From NCBI GenBank assembly GCA_016763955.1, contig JAESSU010000225.1, positions 1 through 18,072 of the forward strand: a stretch of DNA of 18,072 bases. The letters run 5' to 3'. The notes under the pieces are model-generated. The model saw only the letters and a list, made by a program, of their open reading frames with translations. It was not told the DNA's origin and searched no databases. Position 1 is the first letter of the stretch. The number at the start of each line of letters is the position of its first letter. Made by a program: the position numbers and the translations under genes. Below are positions 7,094-14,870 of the stretch, piece after piece. Source of the DNA: Phycisphaeraceae bacterium. GTDB taxonomy: Bacteria > Planctomycetota > Phycisphaerae > Phycisphaerales > Phycisphaeraceae.

Positions 7094-9241
7094 TTACGAA
7101 TTCGCTGGCAGCATGACTGCCTGTGACGAAAACATGCCAAAGAGATACAGCAACCCGATCACAATCAAGATCGATACGGCTCCTAAAAAGACCGGTGATG
7201 TAAACCAGCGATGAACCACGCCCGGAACCAAGGGGCGATGGGTAAACTGATCTGCCTGCTGACGTGTCAATCGCATGCACGCATTGATCGCCCAACCTGC
7301 ACCTTCAAGCATGCAACTCAAATCCCGTTTAACGAGTTTGATCAATGCCACAATGGCTACGGGAATCATCACAGCTACTAACGCAGCAAGGAGTCCGCCA
7401 AGTATTTTAAAGATGCCATTGGTCATGAAAATTTGAGCGATATACGCAGCAGCTGACCCTAACGCTGCAATGGCCAAACTCCCTGCTGCTAAAACCCCCC
7501 CAGCCATCATTCCGCCCCCGCCCCCGGAAGTGCCGACCCCGGAGTTCCCGCCTCCGGAACCACTGCCAGCATTTTGAACCGCAGTGGATGTGGTGTCCGT
7601 TGCTTGGTCTAAGTTTTTTTCTGCGGACGTGGTGAGTTTTTCAATCTTGCCGGTGATTAACGAGGTGATGCGTTTAAAGGGCGCGATTAACGCTTCGGTG
7701 AGACTGATGGGATTTTCCACAAGATGGACGATTTGTGCATCGCGTGTTTCGCCTTTGAGATTATGGAATATCCCTCGTTTACCTAGGGTAATGTTTCCCT
7801 TACCCCCTGAGGTCACGGGAAAGGCGAGTTCCAAGTCCGTCTCATCATTAATGCCTCGAATCAAAACGTAGATCACAAAAATATCGCTACTAGCAGTTGC
7901 ATTGATGTGTTCTTTGCGATTGTCTACACGGATTGCCATGTTAAAACGGCGGCCATCCATGACCAGCGAACCATGCTCAAAGAGTGCGATTTTCTTGGGG
8001 TCATAAAGATACGGGAAGCTCACAAAATTGTTAGCCAGTTCGATCATGTGTGCTTGATACAGTGCGAGCTGTTCGACCCTCCGAATTTCATTGAGTTCAA
8101 TAGCTGTCTGATTGCTTGTGTTAATCAGATGGCGAATCATGTCCACAGAATCAGTTGTTGTTAGCTCACGAATTTTTTCAACAGGCATTGTCACAATCGC
8201 GCTGGTGGGCTTGTTCGTCACCCATTGGTCATAGTCGTGAAATGTTTCATGGACCAGCTGCCATTGTTGGGCGGTGACATTGAGGGTGTCCATATTCAAA
8301 GGGACGAGAATTTCATCTGCAAAGCGTTTAAGTGCTTTGATGTAGACCGTATTGGTCGGCTGCTCAAAAGAATAAGTCTGCTTAGGGCAAGGCTTGGCAA
8401 TGGGCGCATCACTGAGTAGTTGGCGGACCGAATTAAGATCGTGAAAATCCGTGGCCTGCACACGGTCTGCGGGCAGGGCAAAACGTGAAGCCAAAGTCGG
8501 GTCCTGGGTTAGGGCAAGACATTGGGCAAAGTAGCTGTCGAACTTGGGAGCCATTTGCCGGTAGAGTTCATAGGCTTGCTGATAGGACTGACCGAACACC
8601 GTCAGAGATTCGCGTACTTGATCTTCTTTTTCGACCCATTTTTCATACTGTTTAAAGTCCTCTAGGAAAGCACTTAGTTGAGGCGTGCCAACTCCTTTGT
8701 GGCCGCTTGGATGATCGGCTCCGCCGGTGACCGCAACAATGGCTGTCAAAAGCTCATGGGCTTTTTCGTTATCCGCAGCGTCCACAATTGCAATCCCAGC
8801 TTCGGAGACGTTGGATTGTTCGATGGTTCTCTTAAGCGTGCGAATATCGTCAAGCGTAATGGACTGTTGGTTTTCTTTATCCAGGCGGCAGAGAATTTTT
8901 TCAATCTGTGCAAAGATGCGTTCGCCTTCTTCTGAAGTCGTGTCGATAGTCCCCAGTATAAGTGTGTCACTTTGCTCGTTGACACCCCGCGGATCTTTGA
9001 GATGCCCTAGCAACCAACGGATGGCGGCACACAATTCATCAGCCCGAATCCGCCCATTTTGATCGCTATCGATCCGTGCGAGAAACACCGGGTCCACACG
9101 CAAGCTAGCGATTGGCGCACTGGTGGCAATCCAGTGAGCTTGATCAATCTCAAGAATACCTGCTAGTCCACGACAATCGGTGATCCGTAATTGTTCCACG
9201 CGACCGATACGCTCAAAGTGAATCTGGCTTTTAATATGCAT
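7094..9241 (-). CDS. Large hypothetical membrane protein with EF-hand and Gly-rich segment
   Basis: I do not recognise the family of this 715-residue protein. Near the N-terminus is a complete 12-residue EF-hand loop, DSDQNGRIRADE (58-69), and a second degenerate one, DKENQQSITLDD (121-132); together they suggest a calcium-binding pair. A long helical, mostly soluble middle follows. A glycine/serine-rich hinge at about 553-577 (SGGGNSGVGTSGGGGG) leads into hydrophobic segments at about 581-604, 611-637 and 682-704. No N-terminal signal is present, so the large N-terminal part is probably cytoplasmic with a C-terminal membrane anchor. ATG at 9241 has no Shine-Dalgarno and lies inside a 14-bp perfect palindrome. 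It is divergent from the prepilin-like gene and convergent with the sulfotransferase gene. Confidence 0.85.
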   Translation of the reverse strand: MHIKSQIHFERIGRVEQLRITDCRGLAGILEIDQAHWIATSAPIASLRVDPVFLARIDSDQNGRIRADELCAAIRWLLGHLKDPRGVNEQSDTLILGTIDTTSEEGERIFAQIEKILCRLDKENQQSITLDDIRTLKRTIEQSNVSEAGIAIVDAADNEKAHELLTAIVAVTGGADHPSGHKGVGTPQLSAFLEDFKQYEKWVEKEDQVRESLTVFGQSYQQAYELYRQMAPKFDSYFAQCLALTQDPTLASRFALPADRVQATDFHDLNSVRQLLSDAPIAKPCPKQTYSFEQPTNTVYIKALKRFADEILVPLNMDTLNVTAQQWQLVHETFHDYDQWVTNKPTSAIVTMPVEKIRELTTTDSVDMIRHLINTSNQTAIELNEIRRVEQLALYQAHMIELANNFVSFPYLYDPKKIALFEHGSLVMDGRRFNMAIRVDNRKEHINATASSDIFVIYVLIRGINDETDLELAFPVTSGGKGNITLGKRGIFHNLKGETRDAQIVHLVENPISLTEALIAPFKRITSLITGKIEKLTTSAEKNLDQATDTTSTAVQNAGSGSGGGNSGVGTSGGGGGMMAGGVLAAGSLAIAALGSAAAYIAQIFMTNGIFKILGGLLAALVAVMIPVAIVALIKLVKRDLSCMLEGAGWAINACMRLTRQQADQFTHRPLVPGVVHRWFTSPVFLGAVSILIVIGLLYLFGMFSSQAVMLPANS

Positions 9242-9245
9242 ATTA
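9232..9245. repeat. Perfect 14-bp palindrome TAATATGCATATTA over the start codon of the EF-hand gene
   Basis: The palindrome covers the ATG (9241-9239, minus strand). TTAATATGCATAT (9231-9243) recurs exactly at 9597-9609, just ahead of the divergent prepilin-like gene. A shared operator is possible; coincidence in AT-rich sequence is the alternative. Confidence 0.4.
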
Positions 9246-9618
9246 TTTTCAAAAAATTGAGGTTAAAGTTGTCACAGAATCCGACCTAAGCATAAACAAT
9301 AATCGCGACCACTGGAACGCAATCCCTAGCAGCGAAACTTACAAAAATCTCATGCTCAAATTTCGGGTCAGTAAGTCGGAATGATTTGCCTTATGGTCTA
9401 TGTTTCTGAGTAGGCTGTCAACGATTATGACGATTGCAAAGGTGCTTTTGCGTCCGATAGCTATGAAAATGCCAGCGAATCTGTTAATTGGGGCAAAATA
9501 GTGGCCTTAGGGACAATTGAATCGTAAGTTTCAAGCAACACCAGAGCCCGGAAGTGTAAAGCCGGACTCGCTGAGCTTTGAATCATTTTGACAGCCTTAA
9601 TATGCATATGGAGCACTC
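9246..9618. other. Divergent intergenic region (373 bp) between EF-hand gene and prepilin-like gene
   Basis: This gap must carry promoters for both genes. TTGACA at 9588-9593 is too close to the TTG start to serve as its -35 element. Two short coding-looking frames overlap here: 9400-9501 (33 codons, cationic and hydrophobic) and 9414-9527 (37 codons, no start). Neither has a ribosome binding site or a recognised family, and I call neither a gene. Confidence 0.5.
9597..9609. repeat. Second copy of TTAATATGCATAT, upstream of the prepilin-like gene
   Basis: It is identical over 13 bp to 9231-9243 and contains the palindrome ATATGCATAT. It ends at the ribosome binding site GGAG (9610-9613), so a protein bound here would cover the translation start region. 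Confidence 0.4.
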
Positions 9619-10398
9619 TTGAAACACTTTTACCCACGTCTAAAAAACAGCGGCTTTTCGTTGATCGAACTGCTGGTGTGTCTGGGTGTGGTCGCAATGC
9701 TTGTCAGTATGCTCATGCCCGCATTGCAACGTGCTAGGCATAACGCAATGCAGACCCGTTGTCTTTCAAATATTCATCAGCTCACCGTTGCATGGGGAGC
9801 TTATCCTTCAGATCACAACAATAAAATCGTCAACGGCATGCCCGATGACAATGATGGCTGGGTCAAACAAGGTGCAGGACGAACCCCTATTGAACTGGGT
9901 AAACTCTTCTCCTATGTGAACAGGTTTGATGTCTGGCGTTGCGAAGCAGACCAAACAGGCAACACTCGAAGCTACAGCATCGCAGCACCAATGCATGGTG
10001 AAAAATGGGATGCACATCTTATCAATACCAATGACCCATTGGTGCAATACGGCACGGATGAATTTTTAGAAATTATCAATCCCAGCAAACAACTTGTCAT
10101 GCTCGAAGAGCTAGACGCACGCGGCTGGAATGCGGGATCATGGATCATGTACGCACGGTCAAGTAAACAATATCAGTGGATCGACTATATGGCTACATTC
10201 CACGGAAACGGAACCGTCATGGGATTTGCAGACGGACATGTGGACTACTGGCACTGGCGAGACAAGGACACGCTTTATGCTTCCTTTAACTCTCAATTAT
10301 TTCTTAATGATCAGGGCAATGAAGACTGGATGCGCGTTCGCAATGTCTATCGGAGTCTACTAAGCAGAGCAGATGTCCCTGAACTGATCAATCCATAA
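9619..10398 (+). CDS. Prepilin-type N-terminal cleavage/methylation protein with H-X9-DG motif
   Basis: The N-terminus is a class III prepilin signal: a short basic leader, then the cleavage site G12|FSLIE with Glu17 at mature position 5, then a hydrophobic helix to about residue 36. Such proteins are processed by a PilD-like peptidase and assembled into, or secreted by, type II secretion/type IV pilus-like machinery. Near the C-terminus H195 and D205-G206 form the H-X9-DG motif (HGNGTVMGFADGHVDYW), typical of the abundant pseudopilin-like proteins of Planctomycetota and Lentisphaerae. The start is TTG at 9619, supported by GGAG at 9610-9613 with a 5-nt spacer; nearby ATGs at 9602 and 9608 are in another frame that stops at once. 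No other secretion genes are in the window. Confidence 0.92.
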   Translation: MKHFYPRLKNSGFSLIELLVCLGVVAMLVSMLMPALQRARHNAMQTRCLSNIHQLTVAWGAYPSDHNNKIVNGMPDDNDGWVKQGAGRTPIELGKLFSYVNRFDVWRCEADQTGNTRSYSIAAPMHGEKWDAHLINTNDPLVQYGTDEFLEIINPSKQLVMLEELDARGWNAGSWIMYARSSKQYQWIDYMATFHGNGTVMGFADGHVDYWHWRDKDTLYASFNSQLFLNDQGNEDWMRVRNVYRSLLSRADVPELINP

Positions 10399-10411
10399 AC
10401 AAGGCCATACG

Positions 10412-11290
10412 ATGAGTCCAAAATTAATACTTCAATCAACGGGTCCCACCTCAGGGAGCAAACGCCCAAAGTCCAAGCGCCCGCGGAAGATCAAAGACCC
10501 TAAAGTTATTGAACAAAAGCTTTCTCAAAAAGTTTCTCGTTCAAAAAATGCGGTCGAAAAAATCGCCGATGACGTCCTACTTGCCGGCGGGAATGTCAGC
10601 GGTGGGATGAACGAAGCTTTTGATGACATGATGGGCTATGACAGTAAATACGCAAAGTTCTTACTTGAACGTGATCAAAAAAAACGTGACCGTCTTGCAG
10701 CCATTGAAAAAACGAGACGTGCCGAAACGGCCGCCCAGCGTCAGCAAAGACTCATGCGTGAAGAACGTATGGAAGCCCGCAAACACGTCCAAGATGAACT
10801 GTATCGTGATGACCGCACGCCGTGGGAAAAAGCCCGCGATATCGTCAATGCAATTGATATGACAAAAATAGCTCGGGGACTCGACAGCATGGGCCTGCTT
10901 ATTAAGCCTTGGCAATGTTGTACCCTTATTTGCATGTTCGCAATAATGCTCACCACCAATATCGCTGTGTTTGGTAAGTCTGCTGATGTTCAAGTTGCTC
11001 CCAATTCTTATCCAACATTCTGCACGAATTGCTCAAATAAATATGATACGCCACGAACTCAGTTTGAAGAATTTTCGTTCTATGGCATACATCCTGAAAA
11101 CTTTAAACTGCAATACAACAAAAACCAACCGGACTACCCCGCATGCACCAAATGCAATGTTGTTCATCAAAAACTAATTCTTGTCGCACGCCCAGATCGT
11201 GATGACCGATTCTTGTTAGCAACCAATAGCATGTTTAAAATGCCCACCAATGAAGAAGAAACTCAGAAGCTTTGCGATAAGTACCAATAA
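10412..11290 (+). CDS. Hypothetical single-pass membrane protein with two CxxC pairs
   Basis: I recognise no family. The N-terminal ~35 residues are very basic (SGSKRPKSKRPRKIKDPK). Residues about 85-150 are charged and helical, possibly a coiled coil. One hydrophobic helix lies at about 168-188 (QCCTLICMFAIMLTTNIAVFG). After it, C204-x2-C207 and C245-x2-C248 are about 40 residues apart, the spacing of a zinc ribbon; reduction-sensitive disulfides are the alternative if that part is extracytoplasmic. The gene starts 13 bp after the prepilin-like gene, with AAGG at 10401-10404 and a 7-nt spacer. It ends 23 bp before a strong terminator, so the two genes form one operon. A role in processing or assembling the prepilin-like protein is inference from position only. 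Confidence 0.8.
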   Translation: MSPKLILQSTGPTSGSKRPKSKRPRKIKDPKVIEQKLSQKVSRSKNAVEKIADDVLLAGGNVSGGMNEAFDDMMGYDSKYAKFLLERDQKKRDRLAAIEKTRRAETAAQRQQRLMREERMEARKHVQDELYRDDRTPWEKARDIVNAIDMTKIARGLDSMGLLIKPWQCCTLICMFAIMLTTNIAVFGKSADVQVAPNSYPTFCTNCSNKYDTPRTQFEEFSFYGIHPENFKLQYNKNQPDYPACTKCNVVHQKLILVARPDRDDRFLLATNSMFKMPTNEEETQKLCDKYQ

Positions 11291-11313
11291 ATTAAGCTGA
11301 CACTCGTAACGAC

Positions 11314-11362
11314 AAAACATGCCCGTTGATTTGCCAAAAGCATATCACCGGGCATGTTTTTT
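11314..11362. terminator. Rho-independent terminator, probably bidirectional
   Basis: A 12-bp stem (AAAACATGCCCG at 11314-11325 with CGGGCATGTTTT at 11349-11360) continues inward through one mismatch into 4 more pairs, with a 13-nt loop. Six Ts close the plus strand (11357-11362), and the AAAA at 11314-11317 gives Ts on the minus strand. It lies between the convergent CxxC protein and sulfatase genes. Confidence 0.88.
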
Positions 11363-11384
11363 AATGGCTCTGAAAAAACATTGA

Positions 11385-12905
11385 CTATAAACCTAATCGC
11401 AAAATCTGCTCTGTAGGAGCATTGCATGCGGTGAGTTTTTCTCGCAAGGCAGCTTGCATTTGCTGTACTTTTTGAGGCATCTGCGGGGCAAGATTATTTA
11501 ACTCGTTGATGTCAGTTTGTTTGTCTGACAACCATGTCGGTGTCGCCCATGAAGTGGTATTGCAGGGGCGTGACACGCCATCGTAATCTCCTAGTTCATA
11601 CCCCGCCATGAATCGACTTAGATGATAGCCGTACCAGTTTAGAGGCTGGTTTTTGGGTGATGCAGGGGACTGATGCAAAATCCATTGCCCATCGGTAAGG
11701 GTCATACTCTTGCCAAACTGACCGGCTAGTAAATAGTCTCGTGTTTTTGCATGAGGGTCCGCAAGTAGAGGAAGCAAGTCCACGCCATGCAATGCAACAT
11801 CTTCGGGCAAATCCCGATTCATCGCACGCAAGACGGTCGGATAAATATCCACGAGTTGCACGAGTTGCTCGCGCACTTGGCCATGGCTTTGCGTGGGGTG
11901 ACAAACGATAAACGGGATATGGCCTACTGCATCATGTTGATGAGTTTGGAGTTTGCCGAGTCTGCCATGGTCGCCGTTGTATGTGCCATGATCTGTGGTG
12001 AAAATCAGTAGTGTGTCGTCCCAAAGATTTAGTTCGTCCATGGTGTCCAGAAATTGGCCCATGCACTGATCCGCCAGCACGACATTAGCTGCATAAAGTG
12101 CTTGACAGAACTTGACACGTTCAGGTTCAAAGCCCAGGTTTTCAATGGTGTCATATCCCCAGCCGCCACGCCATTGATCAGGCACATCGTAACCTTTGGG
12201 GTAAAATTGCTTAAGCAAATCCTCTGGCGGATCCAAAGGTTCATGTGGCGGGAAGCAGTCAATGTGCAAGTGAAAATCATCGTATTGATGATTGCGTGTA
12301 AGCCATGTCGAAGCAGCATCAAACGTCTTAGCAGCGGTCCAGTCTTTATGTTCACTGCGATCCATCAGGTGCATGTTGCGGTAATGACGTTCGGTTTTGG
12401 CATCAAGACATGGAGCAGGGCAGTCAAAGCTACCCGCTTCGAGATAGTCCGTGCGGTAAGCGTCGGACTCAATGCCACGGATAAATTCGTGGCCAGTGTA
12501 TCCCATGTGATAGTTGCCCGCGCCTTGTTCCCAGAGATGGAAGTGGTCGGTGATCAATTGGGAAATACTGTGCCCGTTTTTGAGCATTTTTGTGATCGAG
12601 AGATTGGGTTCACCGGAGATTTGACGGGGCAAATCTTGCTCGTTATCAGTCAGGGGTCCCCAGCCGCGTTCGAGAAATTCATAACGCCCTGTATAGATAT
12701 CTCGCCTTGCGGGCATGCAGGGCGTTGAGCCGCACCAAGCATTTGTAAAGGTCGTCCCGCGGTCGGCAAGGCGTTGCATATTAGGCGTATTAACGGCCCA
12801 AGGGGGCGCCCCATCTCCCCAACATTCATTAAGGGGTTTGCCCTGAGTGTAAGGACTGCAATGATCTCGACGAAGTGTGTCACAAAGAATCACAATGGTT
12901 TTCAT
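11385..12905 (-). CDS. Sulfatase (formylglycine-dependent, alkaline phosphatase superfamily)
   Basis: The 506-residue enzyme would hydrolyse sulfate esters, or possibly a related phospho/phosphonate ester. The signature C63-M-P-A-R67-x4-TG carries the cysteine that is converted to formylglycine by a maturation enzyme not seen here. Metal-site residues include D9 (ILCDTLRRDH), D305-H306 (FTTDHG) and the GDHG at 311-314 with K318; H221 (FPPHEP) is a likely catalytic-site residue. There is no signal peptide: the chain begins directly with the first beta strand, MKTIVILCDT, so the enzyme appears cytoplasmic, unlike many exported polysaccharide sulfatases of this phylum. ATG at 12905 has no clear Shine-Dalgarno. 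It follows the carboxypeptidase gene by 151 bp on the same strand. Substrate unknown. Confidence 0.93.
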   Translation of the reverse strand: MKTIVILCDTLRRDHCSPYTQGKPLNECWGDGAPPWAVNTPNMQRLADRGTTFTNAWCGSTPCMPARRDIYTGRYEFLERGWGPLTDNEQDLPRQISGEPNLSITKMLKNGHSISQLITDHFHLWEQGAGNYHMGYTGHEFIRGIESDAYRTDYLEAGSFDCPAPCLDAKTERHYRNMHLMDRSEHKDWTAAKTFDAASTWLTRNHQYDDFHLHIDCFPPHEPLDPPEDLLKQFYPKGYDVPDQWRGGWGYDTIENLGFEPERVKFCQALYAANVVLADQCMGQFLDTMDELNLWDDTLLIFTTDHGTYNGDHGRLGKLQTHQHDAVGHIPFIVCHPTQSHGQVREQLVQLVDIYPTVLRAMNRDLPEDVALHGVDLLPLLADPHAKTRDYLLAGQFGKSMTLTDGQWILHQSPASPKNQPLNWYGYHLSRFMAGYELGDYDGVSRPCNTTSWATPTWLSDKQTDINELNNLAPQMPQKVQQMQAALREKLTACNAPTEQILRLGL

Positions 12906-12957
12906 AGTTCATTAAAGTAACGCAGATCACCGAACATGCAATATCAAATCCGTAATC

Positions 12958-12975
12958 TGTGGCCTTTTTGCCACA
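12958..12975. other. Short hairpin TGTGGC-N6-GCCACA in the sulfatase/carboxypeptidase gap
   Basis: Six-bp arms surround a 6-nt loop. It lies 53 bp upstream of the sulfatase start on the minus strand. Without a following T-tract it is a poor terminator; it may be an operator half-site pair or chance. Confidence 0.22.
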
Positions 12976-13056
12976 ATCAACTTAAACGGATACACCCTCC
13001 AAAGAATCAGACATGTAATAGTAGGAAAAACGCAACTTGGCAGTTTGTGTTTCGCC

Positions 13057-14541
13057 TTAAGGGACACTTAAAGCTGCAGCTTCTTTGTCTAGTAGTTTGA
13101 TGATTTTGTTTTGTAATGCTTTGATCTGATAGACATAGATTGGCGATTTAAAGTTATTAAACAGGAATGAAAAAGCAATCACCCGTGGGCCGTTGGGATG
13201 ATCTGGCCGAGGGTATGCCACATAGCCGCTAAGACTGCTAACGCCCCTGATATAGCCGGACTTGCCTAAAATGGTACTGTCGATTTTTTTAAAACGTTTT
13301 TTGAGTGTGCCATCTTTGCCGCCGATGGATAAGCTCCTCAAAAAAGCGGGTCCGAGCTTGGCATCGTTGTACATACTGGCAAGCAAGTCGACAAACACTT
13401 TGGCACTCACACGATTATCACGGCTCATCCCACTGCCATCTTCAATGTCCACACTCGCAGCAGCTGATCCTAATCGACTTCGCAGAAAAATACGCATTGC
13501 AGCCCGTCCCGTTTCCCAGCTCCCTGGGACGCCTGTCATTTCACGTCCCATCCGTTTAAATAAAGCCTCCGCAAACAGGTTTTGAGAATCCTTATTACAG
13601 CGATTAAGCACCACATCAAGCGTCGTTTGAATGATGTGAATATCATGGCCTGATGGGATTAGTTCATCCATCGCAGGACGATGCAAATGGTGAACTTTGA
13701 TGCCAACCTTAGCCAAATTATGTTCAAGCAACATGGCAAGATAATTCGGCGGATCATGTAATGTCACATTCTCTGGGGACATCCGTGAATACTTCACCAC
13801 GCCATGGAAAGCCATTTCATTTGTGCCTAGTTTTCGGCTAATCCAAAAAGAATCCGATGTGCCTGAGACCGCCCGGTTGCTCAAACGCAGAAACGGGGAT
13901 TCAGGACTGATCCGCAAAATCGGGGCCATGCCAGATCGCGTCGGGCGTGGGTAGACATCTAAGCAGTTATCATGAAAGTTAAGCCCTGCAACTTGTGCAC
14001 AGTACCAACGATTAAGTTGTTCGACTGGCCAGGAGGATTGAACAAACTCTCGGTCAAAGACACGGTCATCAATGATAAGCTGATCAAAGTCCGTTAGGCC
14101 GGTCTTTTGCACAGCTGCGACCCATTGCTGAATTAATAGATCAACATTGAGTCCATGTTGTTTGAGCAAAACAGGATCACCTAGTGAAGGATCTCCATCG
14201 CCTTTAAGGATCAAAGAAACTTGGCCTGTTAGGGGGTCGGGTTCGGTTAGTAGTAATCGCGTTTTAAAAAGAAAATCCGGCCCTAGTGTATGCAATGCCG
14301 CAGCTGAGGTTAGTAGCTTCATGTTGCTTGCAGGAATCAAAGACACATTGGCGTTGAGCTTGAGCAGCACCTCAGAAGTTTCCAGATCAACAGCAAACAA
14401 TCCGACCTGCGTGCGTCCCAGATTCGCCCCCCGAACGACTGCGCTGACTTCATGTTGTACATTCGCAAGACCCGTGGTGGTTAGTATTAACACGGCCACT
14501 GTTGCGAGTATGAATTTAAATTGCCGTTGCGCTAAAACCAT
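13057..14541 (-). CDS. dacB: D-alanyl-D-alanine carboxypeptidase/endopeptidase, PBP4 type (peptidase S13)
   Basis: The 494-residue protein belongs to the class C penicillin-binding proteins that trim or cleave peptidoglycan cross-links in the periplasm. The N-terminal hydrophobic stretch FILATVAVLILTTTGLA is a signal peptide or anchor. The S-x2-K motif with the nucleophile is S72-N-M-K75. SQNLFAEALFKRMG (319-332) and DGSGMSRDN (368-376) are the characteristic S13 blocks, and KSG (427-429) replaces the usual KTG triad, followed by GVSSLSGYV. Between the first and second motifs is the long insert typical of PBP4. The start ATG 14541 has AAGG about 4 nt upstream. Its presence fits the view that planctomycetes retain peptidoglycan. 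Family assignment is firm; the gene symbol is by homology of class only. Confidence 0.93.
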   Translation of the reverse strand: MVLAQRQFKFILATVAVLILTTTGLANVQHEVSAVVRGANLGRTQVGLFAVDLETSEVLLKLNANVSLIPASNMKLLTSAAALHTLGPDFLFKTRLLLTEPDPLTGQVSLILKGDGDPSLGDPVLLKQHGLNVDLLIQQWVAAVQKTGLTDFDQLIIDDRVFDREFVQSSWPVEQLNRWYCAQVAGLNFHDNCLDVYPRPTRSGMAPILRISPESPFLRLSNRAVSGTSDSFWISRKLGTNEMAFHGVVKYSRMSPENVTLHDPPNYLAMLLEHNLAKVGIKVHHLHRPAMDELIPSGHDIHIIQTTLDVVLNRCNKDSQNLFAEALFKRMGREMTGVPGSWETGRAAMRIFLRSRLGSAAASVDIEDGSGMSRDNRVSAKVFVDLLASMYNDAKLGPAFLRSLSIGGKDGTLKKRFKKIDSTILGKSGYIRGVSSLSGYVAYPRPDHPNGPRVIAFSFLFNNFKSPIYVYQIKALQNKIIKLLDKEAAALSVP

Positions 14542-14870
14542 AAACCTTCATCCAATATTTTTGATCTAAGACTGTCTATCGACTCTTGCCACACTTAAGT
14601 GCCGTTTGCTCAATTCGTCGTGCCAAACCATATCCTACCGCATCACGGATTACTAGTTCAACCATTGCAAACCCTGTTATCGGCATAAAATGCCTCAGGT
14701 CTGACTGATCGCTACAGATCATATCGGTTGCATAGCCCCAGAAACCATTGAAATCTTAGGGTTCTTTTGACTCACAGATAAAAACTCGCCCTAAAAACCT
14801 GCCGATGCAAAGAATAAGGGGAACGTCTCTTGTGAGTACGACTTCAAATCAGATTTGAAAGGGCCATAAC
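14542..14870. other. Divergent intergenic region (329 bp) between carboxypeptidase and GNAT-like genes
   Basis: Both genes must be promoted from here. A short hairpin GGCAT-AAA-ATGCC lies at 14682-14694. A small minus-strand open frame is listed separately. No convincing promoter pair is visible. Confidence 0.5.
14576..14686 (-). CDS. Possible 36-residue small protein or remnant upstream of the carboxypeptidase gene
   Basis: On the minus strand ATG 14686 follows GAGG with a 6-nt spacer and encodes a 36-residue peptide (MPITGFAMVELVIRDAVGYG and a basic end) that stops at 14576-14578, 34 bp before the carboxypeptidase start. The same frame stays protein-like upstream to a TAA at 14756-14758 and beyond it, so this may instead be the tail of a decayed gene. 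I recognise no family, and a frame this short is within chance. Confidence 0.22.
   Translation of the reverse strand: MPITGFAMVELVIRDAVGYGLARRIEQTALKCGKSR

Noticed and set aside
9421..9433. ACGATTATGACGA shared with 17638-17650, and CGTCCGATAG shared downstream of both
   Set aside because: Spacing between the two shared words differs (about 30 against 70 bp) and matches of this length are expected by chance in 18 kb.
9588..9593. TTGACA as a -35 box for the prepilin-like gene
   Set aside because: A matching -10 would fall on the ribosome binding site and the transcript would begin after the start codon.
11878..11892. TGGC-N7-TTGC, spaced like a sigma-54 promoter
   Set aside because: It lies inside and antisense to the sulfatase coding sequence, with no gene positioned to use it.
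12054..12728. Long open frame (224 codons) on the plus strand
   Set aside because: It is the antisense shadow of the sulfatase gene, with no family resemblance.
14147..14569. Open frame of 140 codons on the plus strand
   Set aside because: Antisense shadow of the carboxypeptidase gene.
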